The notes under the pieces were generated by a model, which saw only the letters and a list, made by a program, of their open reading frames with translations, was not told the origin of the DNA and did no database searches. A DNA stretch of 7,022 nucleotides from an uncultured Eubacteriales bacterium (GTDB lineage Bacteria > Bacillota > Clostridia > Oscillospirales > CAG-272), in the NCBI GenBank assembly GCA_934467435.1, contig CAKSLR010000067.1, positions 1 through 7,022 on the forward strand, given 5' to 3'. The stretch's first letter is position 1. The number at the start of each line of letters is the position of its first letter. The position numbers were made by a program, and so were the translations under genes. This document shows positions 1 through 4,993 of this stretch, in pieces.

Positions 1-1
1 C

Positions 2-697
2 ATGGTACACTTCGGTAATGATTGGGACGAGATTCTTGCCCCCGAATTTGAAAAACCCTACTACCTCGCGCTGCGTGCCTTCTTAAAGGACGAATATCGG
101 ACACACACGGTCTATCCCGATATGTATCACATTTTTCACGCGCTGCAGATGACCTCCTGCGCCGATACCAAGGCGGTCATCCTGGGGCAGGACCCTTATC
201 ATGAACCGGGGCAGGCGCACGGGCTTTGCTTTTCGGTCATGCGCGGCGTACCGCAGCCCCCCTCCCTGCAAAACATCTTCAAAGAACTGAAAACCGATCT
301 CGGCATCGACCCGCCCCATCACGGCTGCCTGGATGCCTGGGCAAAACAGGGAATTCTGCTGCTCAACACCACCCTCACCGTCCGCCGCGGTGCGGCAAAC
401 AGCCACCGCGGCAAGGGGTGGGATACGTTCACCGATGCGGTGATCCGCGCCCTGAACGAGTCTGCTCATCCCATTGCTTTCCTGCTCTGGGGCAGCAACG
501 CCCGCGCAAAAAAGGCGCTGCTCACCAACCCGATTCACGGAATTTTCGAGTCGGCGCACCCCAGTCCCCTTTCCGCCTACAACGGCTTTTTCGGCAGTCG
601 TCCCTTCTCCCGCACCAATGCATTTTTGGTGGCAAACGGCATCCCGCCGATTGACTGGCGCGTGCCGGAAGAACCCGCGGAAGAAAGTGCCGGTTAA
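2..697 (+). CDS. ung: Uracil-DNA glycosylase, family 1
   Basis: Removes uracil from DNA, arising from cytosine deamination or dUTP misincorporation, as the first step of base excision repair in the cytoplasm. The 231-residue product has the full family 1 motif set: the water-activating loop GQDPYH at residues 62-67 with catalytic Asp64, the uracil-stacking Phe77, the PPS loop at 86-88, LLLNTTLTV at 119-127 with the uracil-reading Asn122, and the DNA-intercalating loop HPSPLSAYNGFFG starting at catalytic His186. Length matches the family (about 225-230 residues). The start at base 2 fits the usual N-terminus (MVHFGNDWDEIL), but any ribosome binding site lies outside the window, so the start is not proven. 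The stop is TAA. No functional link to the downstream iron genes is apparent. Confidence 0.97.
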   Translation: MVHFGNDWDEILAPEFEKPYYLALRAFLKDEYRTHTVYPDMYHIFHALQMTSCADTKAVILGQDPYHEPGQAHGLCFSVMRGVPQPPSLQNIFKELKTDLGIDPPHHGCLDAWAKQGILLLNTTLTVRRGAANSHRGKGWDTFTDAVIRALNESAHPIAFLLWGSNARAKKALLTNPIHGIFESAHPSPLSAYNGFFGSRPFSRTNAFLVANGIPPIDWRVPEEPAEESAG

Positions 698-717
698 GTG
701 CCTGTACACCGCCGGCT

Positions 718-743
718 CCGCGTCGCGCGGTGAACCATGGTTC
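718..743. repeat. Two adjacent inverted repeats downstream of ung
   Basis: A small hairpin, CCGCG-TCG-CGCGG (718-730), is followed at once by a perfect 12-bp palindrome GAACCATGGTTC (732-743). Neither is followed by a T run, so they are not an intrinsic terminator by themselves. The rest of the 698-798 stretch shows no gene or other recognisable element. The function is unknown; a chance occurrence is possible. Confidence 0.4.
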
Positions 744-798
744 CCTCCCTGTGCATCACACCCCACGTACCAAGAACCCGCCTGCTCCGTCCGCGTGC

Positions 799-829
799 AG
801 AACGAACCGTTGTCGTTCTATTTTCTTTT
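799..829 (+). terminator. Probable intrinsic terminator of ung
   Basis: A perfect 7-bp stem AGAACGA (799-805) / TCGTTCT (813-819) with a 7-nt loop is followed by ATTTTCTTTTC. The stem has only three G-C pairs, so it is moderate in strength. It lies about 100 nt after the ung stop and 12 nt before the -35 box of the tRNA promoter, which suits termination of the ung transcript. Confidence 0.45.
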
Positions 830-840
830 CGCAAAATTTC

Positions 841-869
841 TTGACAAACCGCACCGCACATGCTACAAT
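841..869 (+). promoter_or_regulatory. Housekeeping sigma promoter of tRNA-Leu
   Basis: TTGACA (841-846) and TACAAT (864-869) are separated by exactly 17 bp. Transcription would start near 876, only a few bases before the tRNA 5' end at 881, as is common for single tRNA genes. Confidence 0.9.
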
Positions 870-880
870 AGTACCGGTCT

Positions 881-962
881 GCGGGCATGGCGGAATGGCA
901 GACGCGCCGGTCTTAGGAACCGGTGGGCAACCGTGCAGGTTCAATCCCTGTTGCCCGCACCA
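881..962 (+). tRNA. tRNA-Leu (anticodon UAG)
   Basis: The cloverleaf folds cleanly. The acceptor stem is GCGGGCA (881-887) / TGCCCGC (952-958), fully paired, with discriminator A959 and encoded CCA at 960-962. The anticodon stem is CCGGT (907-911) / ACCGG (919-923) with loop CTTAGGA, placing anticodon TAG at 914-916 (reads CUA and other CUN leucine codons). The T arm is GCAGG-TTCAATC-CCTGT (935-951). The variable arm (924-934, 11 nt) marks it as class II, as expected for leucine, although it is at the short end for that class and gives 82 nt in total. The gene is isolated, with its own promoter and terminator. Confidence 0.97.
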
Positions 963-997
963 AAAAAGAGCACTTGCAGCGCAAGTGCTCTTTTTTT
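963..997. terminator. Bidirectional intrinsic terminator
   Basis: A perfect 10-bp stem GAGCACTTGC (968-977) / GCAAGTGCTC (981-990) with a 3-nt loop has seven T on its 3' side (991-997) and a run of A on its 5' side (962-967). Read from the + strand it ends the tRNA transcript. Read from the - strand the A run becomes a T run, so it can also end the convergent sialidase-like transcript. Confidence 0.93.
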
Positions 998-1049
998 CGG
1001 AGAACGGGCAGAAAATGCCGCAGGGGGCGCTATTAGCGGGGGGCGCCCT

Positions 1050-2064
1050 TTATTTCTTTTCAAAATATTTGAGAAGCGTCCCTTCGGCATCCCCGCTGAC
1101 CGTGGCGCACGAAAGGTGCAGGTAACAAAGCCCGTTCGGCGCCGGCGCCTGCATCGGCAGGGTCGCCTTCGGCGCTCCGTCAAGCAGCACTTCACACTGC
1201 CCGCGCACGGTATCATACCGCAGGGTCACATCCGTAAACCGTCCGGCACAATCCGCTTTCGCAATCACAGTCGTAAAATCCGCAAAGTCTGCCACCGTTT
1301 CGTCACAGGGGTTCATCCAAAAATCGAGCAGGGACACGCGAGCGCCTCTCCCCCGCACCAGCATCCGCACGGTGACCTCCCCGGTCCTCGATGCCGGGAA
1401 GTTCCACACCACGCCCTGCTACTGATTGTAAAGGACCGGGTCGGCGGTATTTCTCATAAAGAGCACCTCACTGCGGTCGCCGCTCGGGTCGGGAACCGGA
1501 ATAACCCCATTCGTACGGTTCCAGGCACAATGCCCGGGGAAGTTGCCTCCGCCGCCGGAAATGCTCTTCAAATAGACCTGCGTGGAAAAGTCGTCCATCC
1601 CCTGCCGCAGGTCGTTTCGGCGTGCGGTCTCATACAGCCATCGGGTATCGAAAATACAGACCCGCGCCAAACGGTCATGCTGCCCGTAATGCACAAGAAC
1701 CTTGCCAAACGGCAATTCCACCGCCTGGAACTGATGAACGCTCTTGTTTAAAAGCAGGCCCGAGCGCCTTCGGGTTCGCCCGGTGCAGCTGCCAGCTGAT
1801 TCCGCCGTCACGCGAGGCATGATACACCCCCTCATACGCGCGTTTTGGGTCTGCGTAATCGGCAATGCGAGTCATGTCCTCGCCTTCCCCTTCCCGCACC
1901 GTCCGGATGCCGTAAACGCGGATCTCCCCATCGTCGGTCACACAAAGGCTGTGGTAGGCGTGCGAAAGCGGGTGCAGAACCACCTTCGGTTCATAGATAC
2001 TCTGCAAGAAGTGCTTGCCCTCTTCAGAGAGCTGTTCTTCTATACTTTTCACATACCCGTTCAT
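1050..2064 (-). pseudogene. Broken sialidase-like (Asp-box) gene
   Basis: Three coding segments on one strand read as one damaged gene. Segment 1 begins at ATG 2064, with AAGGAGGA (2074-2081) upstream, and runs to about 1753. It contains an Asp box, S-R-D-G-G-I-S-W, at residues 84-91. The frame then shifts by one at the TTTT run opposite 1750-1753 (GCT TTT AAA against CTT TTA AAC). Segment 2 (about 1751-1422, from LNKSVHQFQAVELPFGKV) ends in TAG at 1419-1421, and segment 3 (1418-1053) continues in the same frame after that TAG, ending with TAA. Joined, they give about 337 residues. As recalled from the family, such sialidase/neuraminidase-like proteins are roughly 400-550 residues with several Asp boxes. 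Only one box is left here, which suggests a central deletion at the frame junction. Segment 3 looks like a beta-rich C-terminal domain (VSLLDFWMNPCDETVADFAD). The substrate of the intact form is unknown. The sialidase call is moderate; the broken state is clear. Confidence 0.72.
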
Positions 2065-2094
2065 CCGGCAATGTCCTCCTTCTTCCGTGCCCCC

Positions 2095-2123
2095 ATTGTA
2101 ACATGGGCAGGGCGCGCTGTCAA
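2095..2123 (-). promoter_or_regulatory. Consensus promoter of the broken sialidase-like gene
   Basis: On the minus strand TTGACA (2123-2118) and TACAAT (2100-2095) are 17 bp apart. The predicted start near 2088 gives a leader of about 24 nt containing the AAGGAGGA ribosome binding site and ATG at 2064. The promoter is intact although the gene is not. Confidence 0.88.
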
Positions 2124-2202
2124 GGAAAAAATGCCGGTCCCTACAAGTTCTTTCGGCGCTCCGGTTCTTTTTTTGCGCTGGCGGACATGCCTTCCTCGCA
2201 CG

Positions 2203-2979
2203 TCAGCCCAGCGCCACGTCCAGCGCCATCATCACACTGAAACCGACCGCAAAAAAGAGAGTTCCGATGTTGGAATGACGCCCCTGCGACATCTCGGGAA
2301 TCAGTTCCTCCACTACCACATACAGCATGGCGCCGGCAGCAAAACTTAGAAGATACGGCAGTGCGGGAACAATCTGCTGTGCTGCCAGCAGCGTCAGTAC
2401 CGCGCCAATCGGTTCCACTACACCGGAAAGTACACCGCCGAGAAAGGCTCTGCCCTTCCCCTCTCCCTCCGCACGGAGAGGCAGGGAAATAATCGCCCCC
2501 TCGGGGAAATTCTGAATCGCGATTCCGAGGGAGAGGACAAGCGCACTTGCCGCCGTAATCTGCGCGCCGCCCGCGAGCAGCCCTGCGTACATCACACCGA
2601 CCGCCATGCCCTCGGGAATATTATGCATGGTAACCGCCAGCACCATCATGGTGGTGCGCCCCAGTTTGCTTTTCGGTCCCTCCGTCTGCCCGCTTTCGGC
2701 GTGAAGATGCGGAATCAGGTGATCGAGTGCAAGTAAAAACAGCACGCCAACCCAGAATCCCCCCACCGCGGGAAGGAAGGCAAGCCTGCCCATCTCTGCC
2801 GTCTGCGCCATCGCCGGTACCAAAAGGCTCCATACCGAGGCGGCTACCATTACCCCGGCGGCGAAACCTGCCAGCGCACGCCGGACACCGTCTCCGAGCG
2901 ATTTTTTCATAAAGAGCACACACGCCGCCCCCAGCGAAGTACCGAGAAACGGGATCCCGATTCCCAAAACAATTTCCAT
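2203..2979 (-). CDS. ZIP-family divalent metal transporter (GufA-like)
   Basis: An integral membrane protein of 258 residues expected to import divalent metal (Zn, Fe or Mn) into the cytoplasm. It has the ZIP signature metal-site helices, TM4 with HNIPEG (119-124) and TM5 with QNFPEG (156-161), and a later EPIG (189-192) and EELIPE (224-229). Gln for His in TM5 is a feature recalled for GufA-type members. The loop between TM3 and TM4 is short with a few His (HLIPHLH, 87-93). About eight hydrophobic segments are visible. ATG 2979 is chosen because GGGAGG sits 10 nt upstream; the longer GTG start at 3000 would put that site inside the gene. A palindrome matching the feo operator lies about 100 nt upstream, so control by the neighbouring metal-dependent repressor, and hence iron or manganese import, is inferred. 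No clear promoter or terminator hairpin was found for it. Confidence 0.92.
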   Translation of the reverse strand: MEIVLGIGIPFLGTSLGAACVLFMKKSLGDGVRRALAGFAAGVMVAASVWSLLVPAMAQTAEMGRLAFLPAVGGFWVGVLFLLALDHLIPHLHAESGQTEGPKSKLGRTTMMVLAVTMHNIPEGMAVGVMYAGLLAGGAQITAASALVLSLGIAIQNFPEGAIISLPLRAEGEGKGRAFLGGVLSGVVEPIGAVLTLLAAQQIVPALPYLLSFAAGAMLYVVVEELIPEMSQGRHSNIGTLFFAVGFSVMMALDVALG

Positions 2980-3075
2980 ACAACACTGCCCTCCCGGCAC
3001 CTACACTGCCGTTTTCTCTTTTTGTTTTTCCGCCGGGCGGGAATGCGCCCCCCGACTACGACGCAATCGCCCAGC

Positions 3076-3093
3076 AGTTAGACTATGCTAACC
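3076..3093. promoter_or_regulatory. Operator-like palindrome upstream of the ZIP gene
   Basis: Read on the minus strand (that of the ZIP gene): GGTTAG CATAGT CTAACT, one mismatch from a perfect GGTTAG-N6-CTAACC inverted repeat. The same pattern is at the feo promoter and before feoB. It lies 97 nt upstream of the ZIP ATG and just beyond the terminator of the preceding operon. Binding by the DtxR-like repressor encoded nearby is inferred. A matching -35/-10 pair could not be picked out around it. Confidence 0.7.
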
Positions 3094-3102
3094 GCCTTGG
3101 TG

Positions 3103-3141
3103 AAAAGAACCGCCGGGCGGCATACCCGCCGGTTCTTTTTT
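3103..3141 (-). terminator. Terminator of the repressor-YgjV operon
   Basis: A strong hairpin: AAAAGAACC (3103-3111) pairs with GGTTCTTTT (3131-3139), and inside it GGCGG (3116-3120) pairs with CCGCC (3126-3130), with a small bulge on one side. On the minus strand it begins about 25 nt after the YgjV stop and its 3' arm ends in TTCTTTTC. It also has a T run on the + strand side and could work both ways, but no + strand gene reads into it. Confidence 0.75.
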
Positions 3142-3166
3142 ACCCGGGGATTCCGGCGAAATTTTT

Positions 3167-3742
3167 CTACGCCGCAATTTCGTCATGATTCTCCGCCGTT
3201 GTCTCACTCTCTTTCCGGATATCATAGCGAACGGTTCCGATGACCGCCGACACGATACTGATGACCTCACAGATCACCCCGCCGAGCGAAAGCCCGATGG
3301 CGTCATACACCAACCAAAGAGGCGAACTGATAAACACCGCGCGGCGAATAACTTTGGCGCTGCGGGAGCAGGCGAACGTAATCGCGAACATCGCAACCAG
3401 CGGCAACGCTTCCAGAATCAGATTCTGCGTGGTCGGTTCCAGTCCGATCCAGGTAAAATCCGAAACATACGCCAGCACATAAAGAGCAAGGAACAATCCG
3501 TTTGCCAAACGGATATGGGATGGTTTTTTCACGTACGAATACGTCACCGTGCGAAAAATGCCAACGACATTCAGCAGGCACCCCATCATGGCGCCAAGCA
3601 AGTACATATTGACGGCAAACAGAAATGAACCGAAGAACTGACACCGCAGAACTTCCTTACGGTGTCTGCACTGATAGGAAAGGATATTCGCCGCCATACC
3701 GAGAATGCCGAAGATCTGCGCGACGATCATTTTGGTCTCCAC
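3167..3742 (-). CDS. YgjV-family inner membrane protein
   Basis: A 191-residue, very hydrophobic protein resembling the YgjV family of small multi-pass membrane proteins, whose biochemical role is unknown to me. Hydrophobic segments lie at about 6-23, 34-50, 52-67, 79-96, 109-125, 134-150 and 153-171, followed by a charged cytosolic-type tail (RKESETTAENHDE). Basic loops (CRHRKE at 25-30, KKPSHIR at 72-78) fit inside-facing segments. The GTG start at 3742 is preferred because GAGG sits 7 nt upstream; an ATG at 3730 is the alternative. Only 11 nt separate it from the repressor stop and its ribosome binding site abuts that stop, so the two genes are almost certainly cotranscribed and possibly translationally coupled. 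A strong terminator follows. It ends in TAG, which shows TAG is an ordinary stop here. A link to metal balance is suggested only by context. Confidence 0.85.
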   Translation of the reverse strand: METKMIVAQIFGILGMAANILSYQCRHRKEVLRCQFFGSFLFAVNMYLLGAMMGCLLNVVGIFRTVTYSYVKKPSHIRLANGLFLALYVLAYVSDFTWIGLEPTTQNLILEALPLVAMFAITFACSRSAKVIRRAVFISSPLWLVYDAIGLSLGGVICEVISIVSAVIGTVRYDIRKESETTAENHDEIAA

Positions 3743-3753
3743 ACCGTCACCTC

Positions 3754-4146
3754 TTATTCGGCGGACGCTTTTTGCCGTTCGATGGCCGTCGATGCGTGCC
3801 GTTTGATTGCGTCAAAGGAAGTTTCACTGATGACATGTTCCATTTTGCACGCATCCTGCGCGGCAATCTCTTCATCCACACCGAGGTGTACGAGAAAATC
3901 CGTCAGCAGCACATGCCGCTCATAAATCTTCTGCGCCACGGCAAGCCCTTTTTCGGTCAGGGTCAGGTGCCCCTCCCGATCCACAAGCAGGTGACCGCTG
4001 CTTTTCAGCAGCCCCACAGCGCGGCTGACACTGGGTTTGGAGTATCCCATGGAATCCGCCACATCAAGAGAACGCACCGCGCCCTTTTTCTTTTGCAAGA
4101 CCAGTATCGTTTCCAAATACATTTCGCCGGATTCCTGAATTTTCAC
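3754..4146 (-). CDS. DtxR-family metal-dependent transcriptional repressor
   Basis: A 130-residue cytoplasmic regulator expected to bind operators when loaded with Fe(II) or Mn(II). It has an N-terminal winged helix-turn-helix (about 1-65, with YSKPSVSRAVGLLKSSGHL as recognition region and REGHLTLTEKG as wing) and a metal-binding dimerisation domain (about 66-125). It lacks the C-terminal SH3-like domain of DtxR/IdeR. Aligned by eye to DtxR, the primary-site ligands Met10, Cys102, Glu105 and His106 correspond to Met9, Cys100, Glu103 and His104, the iron-type arrangement rather than MntR's Asp8. Of the ancillary-site ligands, His78 is kept but the positions equivalent to DtxR Glu83 and His98 are not. 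GTG 4146 is chosen because GGGAGG lies 5-6 nt upstream and KIQESGEMYLE is the normal N-terminus; an in-frame extension to 4377 is a poor, Lys/Phe-rich match. It is the first gene of an operon with a YgjV-family gene and is divergent from feo, so it is the likely regulator of feo and ZIP. Confidence 0.93.
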   Translation of the reverse strand: MKIQESGEMYLETILVLQKKKGAVRSLDVADSMGYSKPSVSRAVGLLKSSGHLLVDREGHLTLTEKGLAVAQKIYERHVLLTDFLVHLGVDEEIAAQDACKMEHVISETSFDAIKRHASTAIERQKASAE

Positions 4147-4204
4147 AAATGCCTCCCGTACGGTCGCAACCTGTCTGCCGACCGATCCAAATAAACTGAA
4201 AAAT

Positions 4205-4233
4205 ATTCTATCACACCCTTCCGAAAAAATCAA
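4205..4233 (-). promoter_or_regulatory. Promoter of the repressor-YgjV operon
   Basis: On the minus strand TTGATT (4233-4228) and TAGAAT (4210-4205) are 17 bp apart. Transcription would start near 4198, giving a leader of about 50 nt before the GTG start. No GGTTAG-type palindrome overlaps it, so autoregulation through that site is not evident. Confidence 0.7.
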
Positions 4234-4276
4234 GAGCATTGCTTTGCTTTTTGCTATTTTTATAGGAGTTTTTTCC

Positions 4277-4312
4277 TTTTCGTCGCATTCGGTTTGTGAA
4301 AAACGACGAAAA
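4277..4312. repeat. Inverted repeat in the divergent intergenic region
   Basis: A perfect 9-bp inverted repeat, TTTTCGTCG (4277-4285) and CGACGAAAA (4304-4312), is separated by 18 nt. It lies between the two divergent promoters, 22 nt upstream of the feo -35 box. It differs from the GGTTAG palindromes. It could be a second regulator site or a structure in an AT-rich spacer; there is no adjacent gene for it to terminate. Confidence 0.45.
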
Positions 4313-4333
4313 ACAGAAAAAGCAAAAAAAGGC

Positions 4334-4362
4334 TTGACAAAACGCTCGACCGGCGATATAAT
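4334..4362 (+). promoter_or_regulatory. Consensus promoter of the feo operon
   Basis: TTGACA (4334-4339) and TATAAT (4357-4362) with a 17-bp spacer match the housekeeping consensus exactly. The start is expected at about 4369, the first base of the operator palindrome. Such a strong promoter fits a gene set that is normally held down by a repressor. Confidence 0.95.
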
Positions 4363-4368
4363 AATGAC

Positions 4369-4386
4369 GGTTAGCACGGACTAACC
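4369..4386. promoter_or_regulatory. Operator palindrome at the feo transcription start
   Basis: A perfect inverted repeat GGTTAG CACGGA CTAACC covers about +1 to +18 of the feo transcript, a classic position for blocking RNA polymerase. The half-site GGTTAG matches that of the DtxR/IdeR iron box as I know it (AGGTTAG), but the halves here are six bases apart rather than nearly touching. The adjacent DtxR-family repressor is the inferred ligand. Confidence 0.82.
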
Positions 4387-4437
4387 ATTTGACGCAGAAA
4401 TTCCCGTTAGGTGAAGTAAGGAAAGGAACGCACGGTT

Positions 4438-4650
4438 ATGATGCCTTTGATTGTTGCCAATTTGGGAGAGGCGGTCGTCATCCGCAAGGTCGGTGGCAGC
4501 CCGGAGATCAAACAACACCTGGCTGATCTCGGTTTTGCCGTAGGTGCCACGGTGACCGTGGTCAACTCTATGGGCGGCAACCTGATCGTGAATGTAAAGG
4601 AGTCGCGCGTTGCGGTCAGCCGGGAAATGGCGACAAAGATCATGATTTAA
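4438..4650 (+). CDS. feoA: FeoA-family ferrous iron transport protein (first copy)
   Basis: A 70-residue cytosolic SH3-like protein of the FeoA family, thought to assist or regulate FeoB in Fe(II) uptake. Visible family features are the GEAVVIRKVGG start of the beta barrel, the short helix IKQHLADLGF (24-33), the strand AVGATVTVVNSMGGNLIVNVK (34-54) and the closing SRVAVSREMATKI. It is the first gene of the operon, with a leader of about 69 nt. AAAGGA (4422-4427) is about 10 nt before ATG 4438; the ATG right after it (4441) is an alternative that shortens the product by one residue. It ends 32 nt before the second feoA. It is clearly diverged from that copy (GGSPEIKQHL against GEGAVKRRIM), so this is not a recent duplication. 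Confidence 0.93.
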   Translation: MMPLIVANLGEAVVIRKVGGSPEIKQHLADLGFAVGATVTVVNSMGGNLIVNVKESRVAVSREMATKIMI

Positions 4651-4682
4651 CTTGGATTTCATTTTGGGAGGATACATCATAC

Positions 4683-4904
4683 ATGAAAACGCTGAGAGAC
4701 CTGAAGGTGGGCGAAAGCGCCACCGTTGTCAAGCTGCACGGCGAGGGCGCCGTCAAGCGTCGCATCATGGACATGGGGATTACCCGTGGTACCGAGGTGT
4801 TGATACGCAAGGTAGCACCGCTCGGTGACCCGGTGGAAATTACCGTGCGCGGCTATGAACTTTCCCTGCGGAAAGCCGATGCAGCCATGATTGAAGTCGG
4901 TTAA
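4683..4904 (+). CDS. feoA: FeoA-family ferrous iron transport protein (second copy)
   Basis: A 73-residue FeoA protein closer to the classical form: LRDLKVGESATVVKLHGEGAVKRRIMDMGITRGTEVLIRKVAPLGDPVEITVRGYELSLRKADA. The helix AVKRRIMDMGI and the Pro-Leu-Gly-Asp-Pro turn before the ITVRGYELSLRK strand are typical. GGGAGG (4666-4671) is 11 nt before the ATG. It sits between the first feoA and feoB, and the 89-nt gap to feoB holds a hairpin and a third operator-like palindrome. Paired FeoA proteins may act as separate subunits or regulators of FeoB; which does what cannot be told here. Confidence 0.96.
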   Translation: MKTLRDLKVGESATVVKLHGEGAVKRRIMDMGITRGTEVLIRKVAPLGDPVEITVRGYELSLRKADAAMIEVG

Positions 4905-4909
4905 CCCGG

Positions 4910-4934
4910 TAAGGGAGAGGGGTTCCCTTATTTT
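4910..4934 (+). terminator. Terminator-like hairpin between feoA and feoB
   Basis: TAAGGGA (4910-4916) and TCCCTTA (4924-4930) form a perfect 7-bp stem with a 7-nt loop, followed directly by TTTT (4931-4934) and, after AAGC, four more T. It starts 6 nt after the second feoA stop. It could lower feoB expression relative to feoA or protect the upstream mRNA. GGTTCC (4921-4926) can also pair with GGAACC (4962-4967), which would break this stem, so two alternative folds are possible. Confidence 0.5.
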
Positions 4935-4943
4935 AAGCTTTTC

Positions 4944-4961
4944 GGTTAGCGGTCGCTAATC
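4944..4961. promoter_or_regulatory. Third operator-like palindrome, before feoB
   Basis: GGTTAG CGGTCG CTAATC, one mismatch from the perfect palindrome at the feo promoter, with the same 6-bp spacing. In RNA it would also form a compact hairpin (GGTTAGC / GCTAATC around GGTC). It ends 32 nt before the feoB ATG. No good -35/-10 pair was found next to it, so it may be a repressor roadblock, a site for a weak internal promoter, or an RNA structure. Confidence 0.55.
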
Positions 4962-4993
4962 GGAACCAATACAAGAAAGGATTCAAACGAAGT

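Noticed and set aside
1419..1421. TAG as a recoded sense codon
   Set aside because: The YgjV-family gene in the same window ends with TAG in a normal context (3167-3169), no suppressor tRNA is seen, and the same gene has an independent frame break.
474..1751. Long + strand open frame across ung, the tRNA and the sialidase-like locus
   Set aside because: It runs through a tRNA gene, two terminators and the antisense of another gene, and its composition (Arg/Pro/His-rich) is not protein-like.
1740..1760. Programmed frameshift at the TTTTAAAC run in the sialidase-like gene
   Set aside because: The sequence resembles a -1 slippery site, but moving from the upstream to the downstream frame needs +1 (or -2). 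A further TAG downstream and the apparently missing centre also point to decay rather than recoding.
3000..3185. Coding-like open stretch on the + strand between the ZIP and YgjV genes (around PPDYDAIAQQLDYANRLGEKN)
   Set aside because: It reads like protein for about 30 residues but has no ATG start or ribosome binding site, contains the operator palindrome and a terminator hairpin, and I recognise no family. A remnant or chance is more likely than a gene.
4147..4377. N-terminal extension of the DtxR-like repressor up to 4377
   Set aside because: The extra 77 residues are Lys/Phe-rich, cover the promoter at 4205-4233, and match no DtxR N-terminus; a GTG with a good GGGAGG site gives the normal family start.
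4370..4437. Riboswitch in the feo leader
   Set aside because: The leader is only about 69 nt, and beyond the operator palindrome it shows no further structured core that I can recognise.
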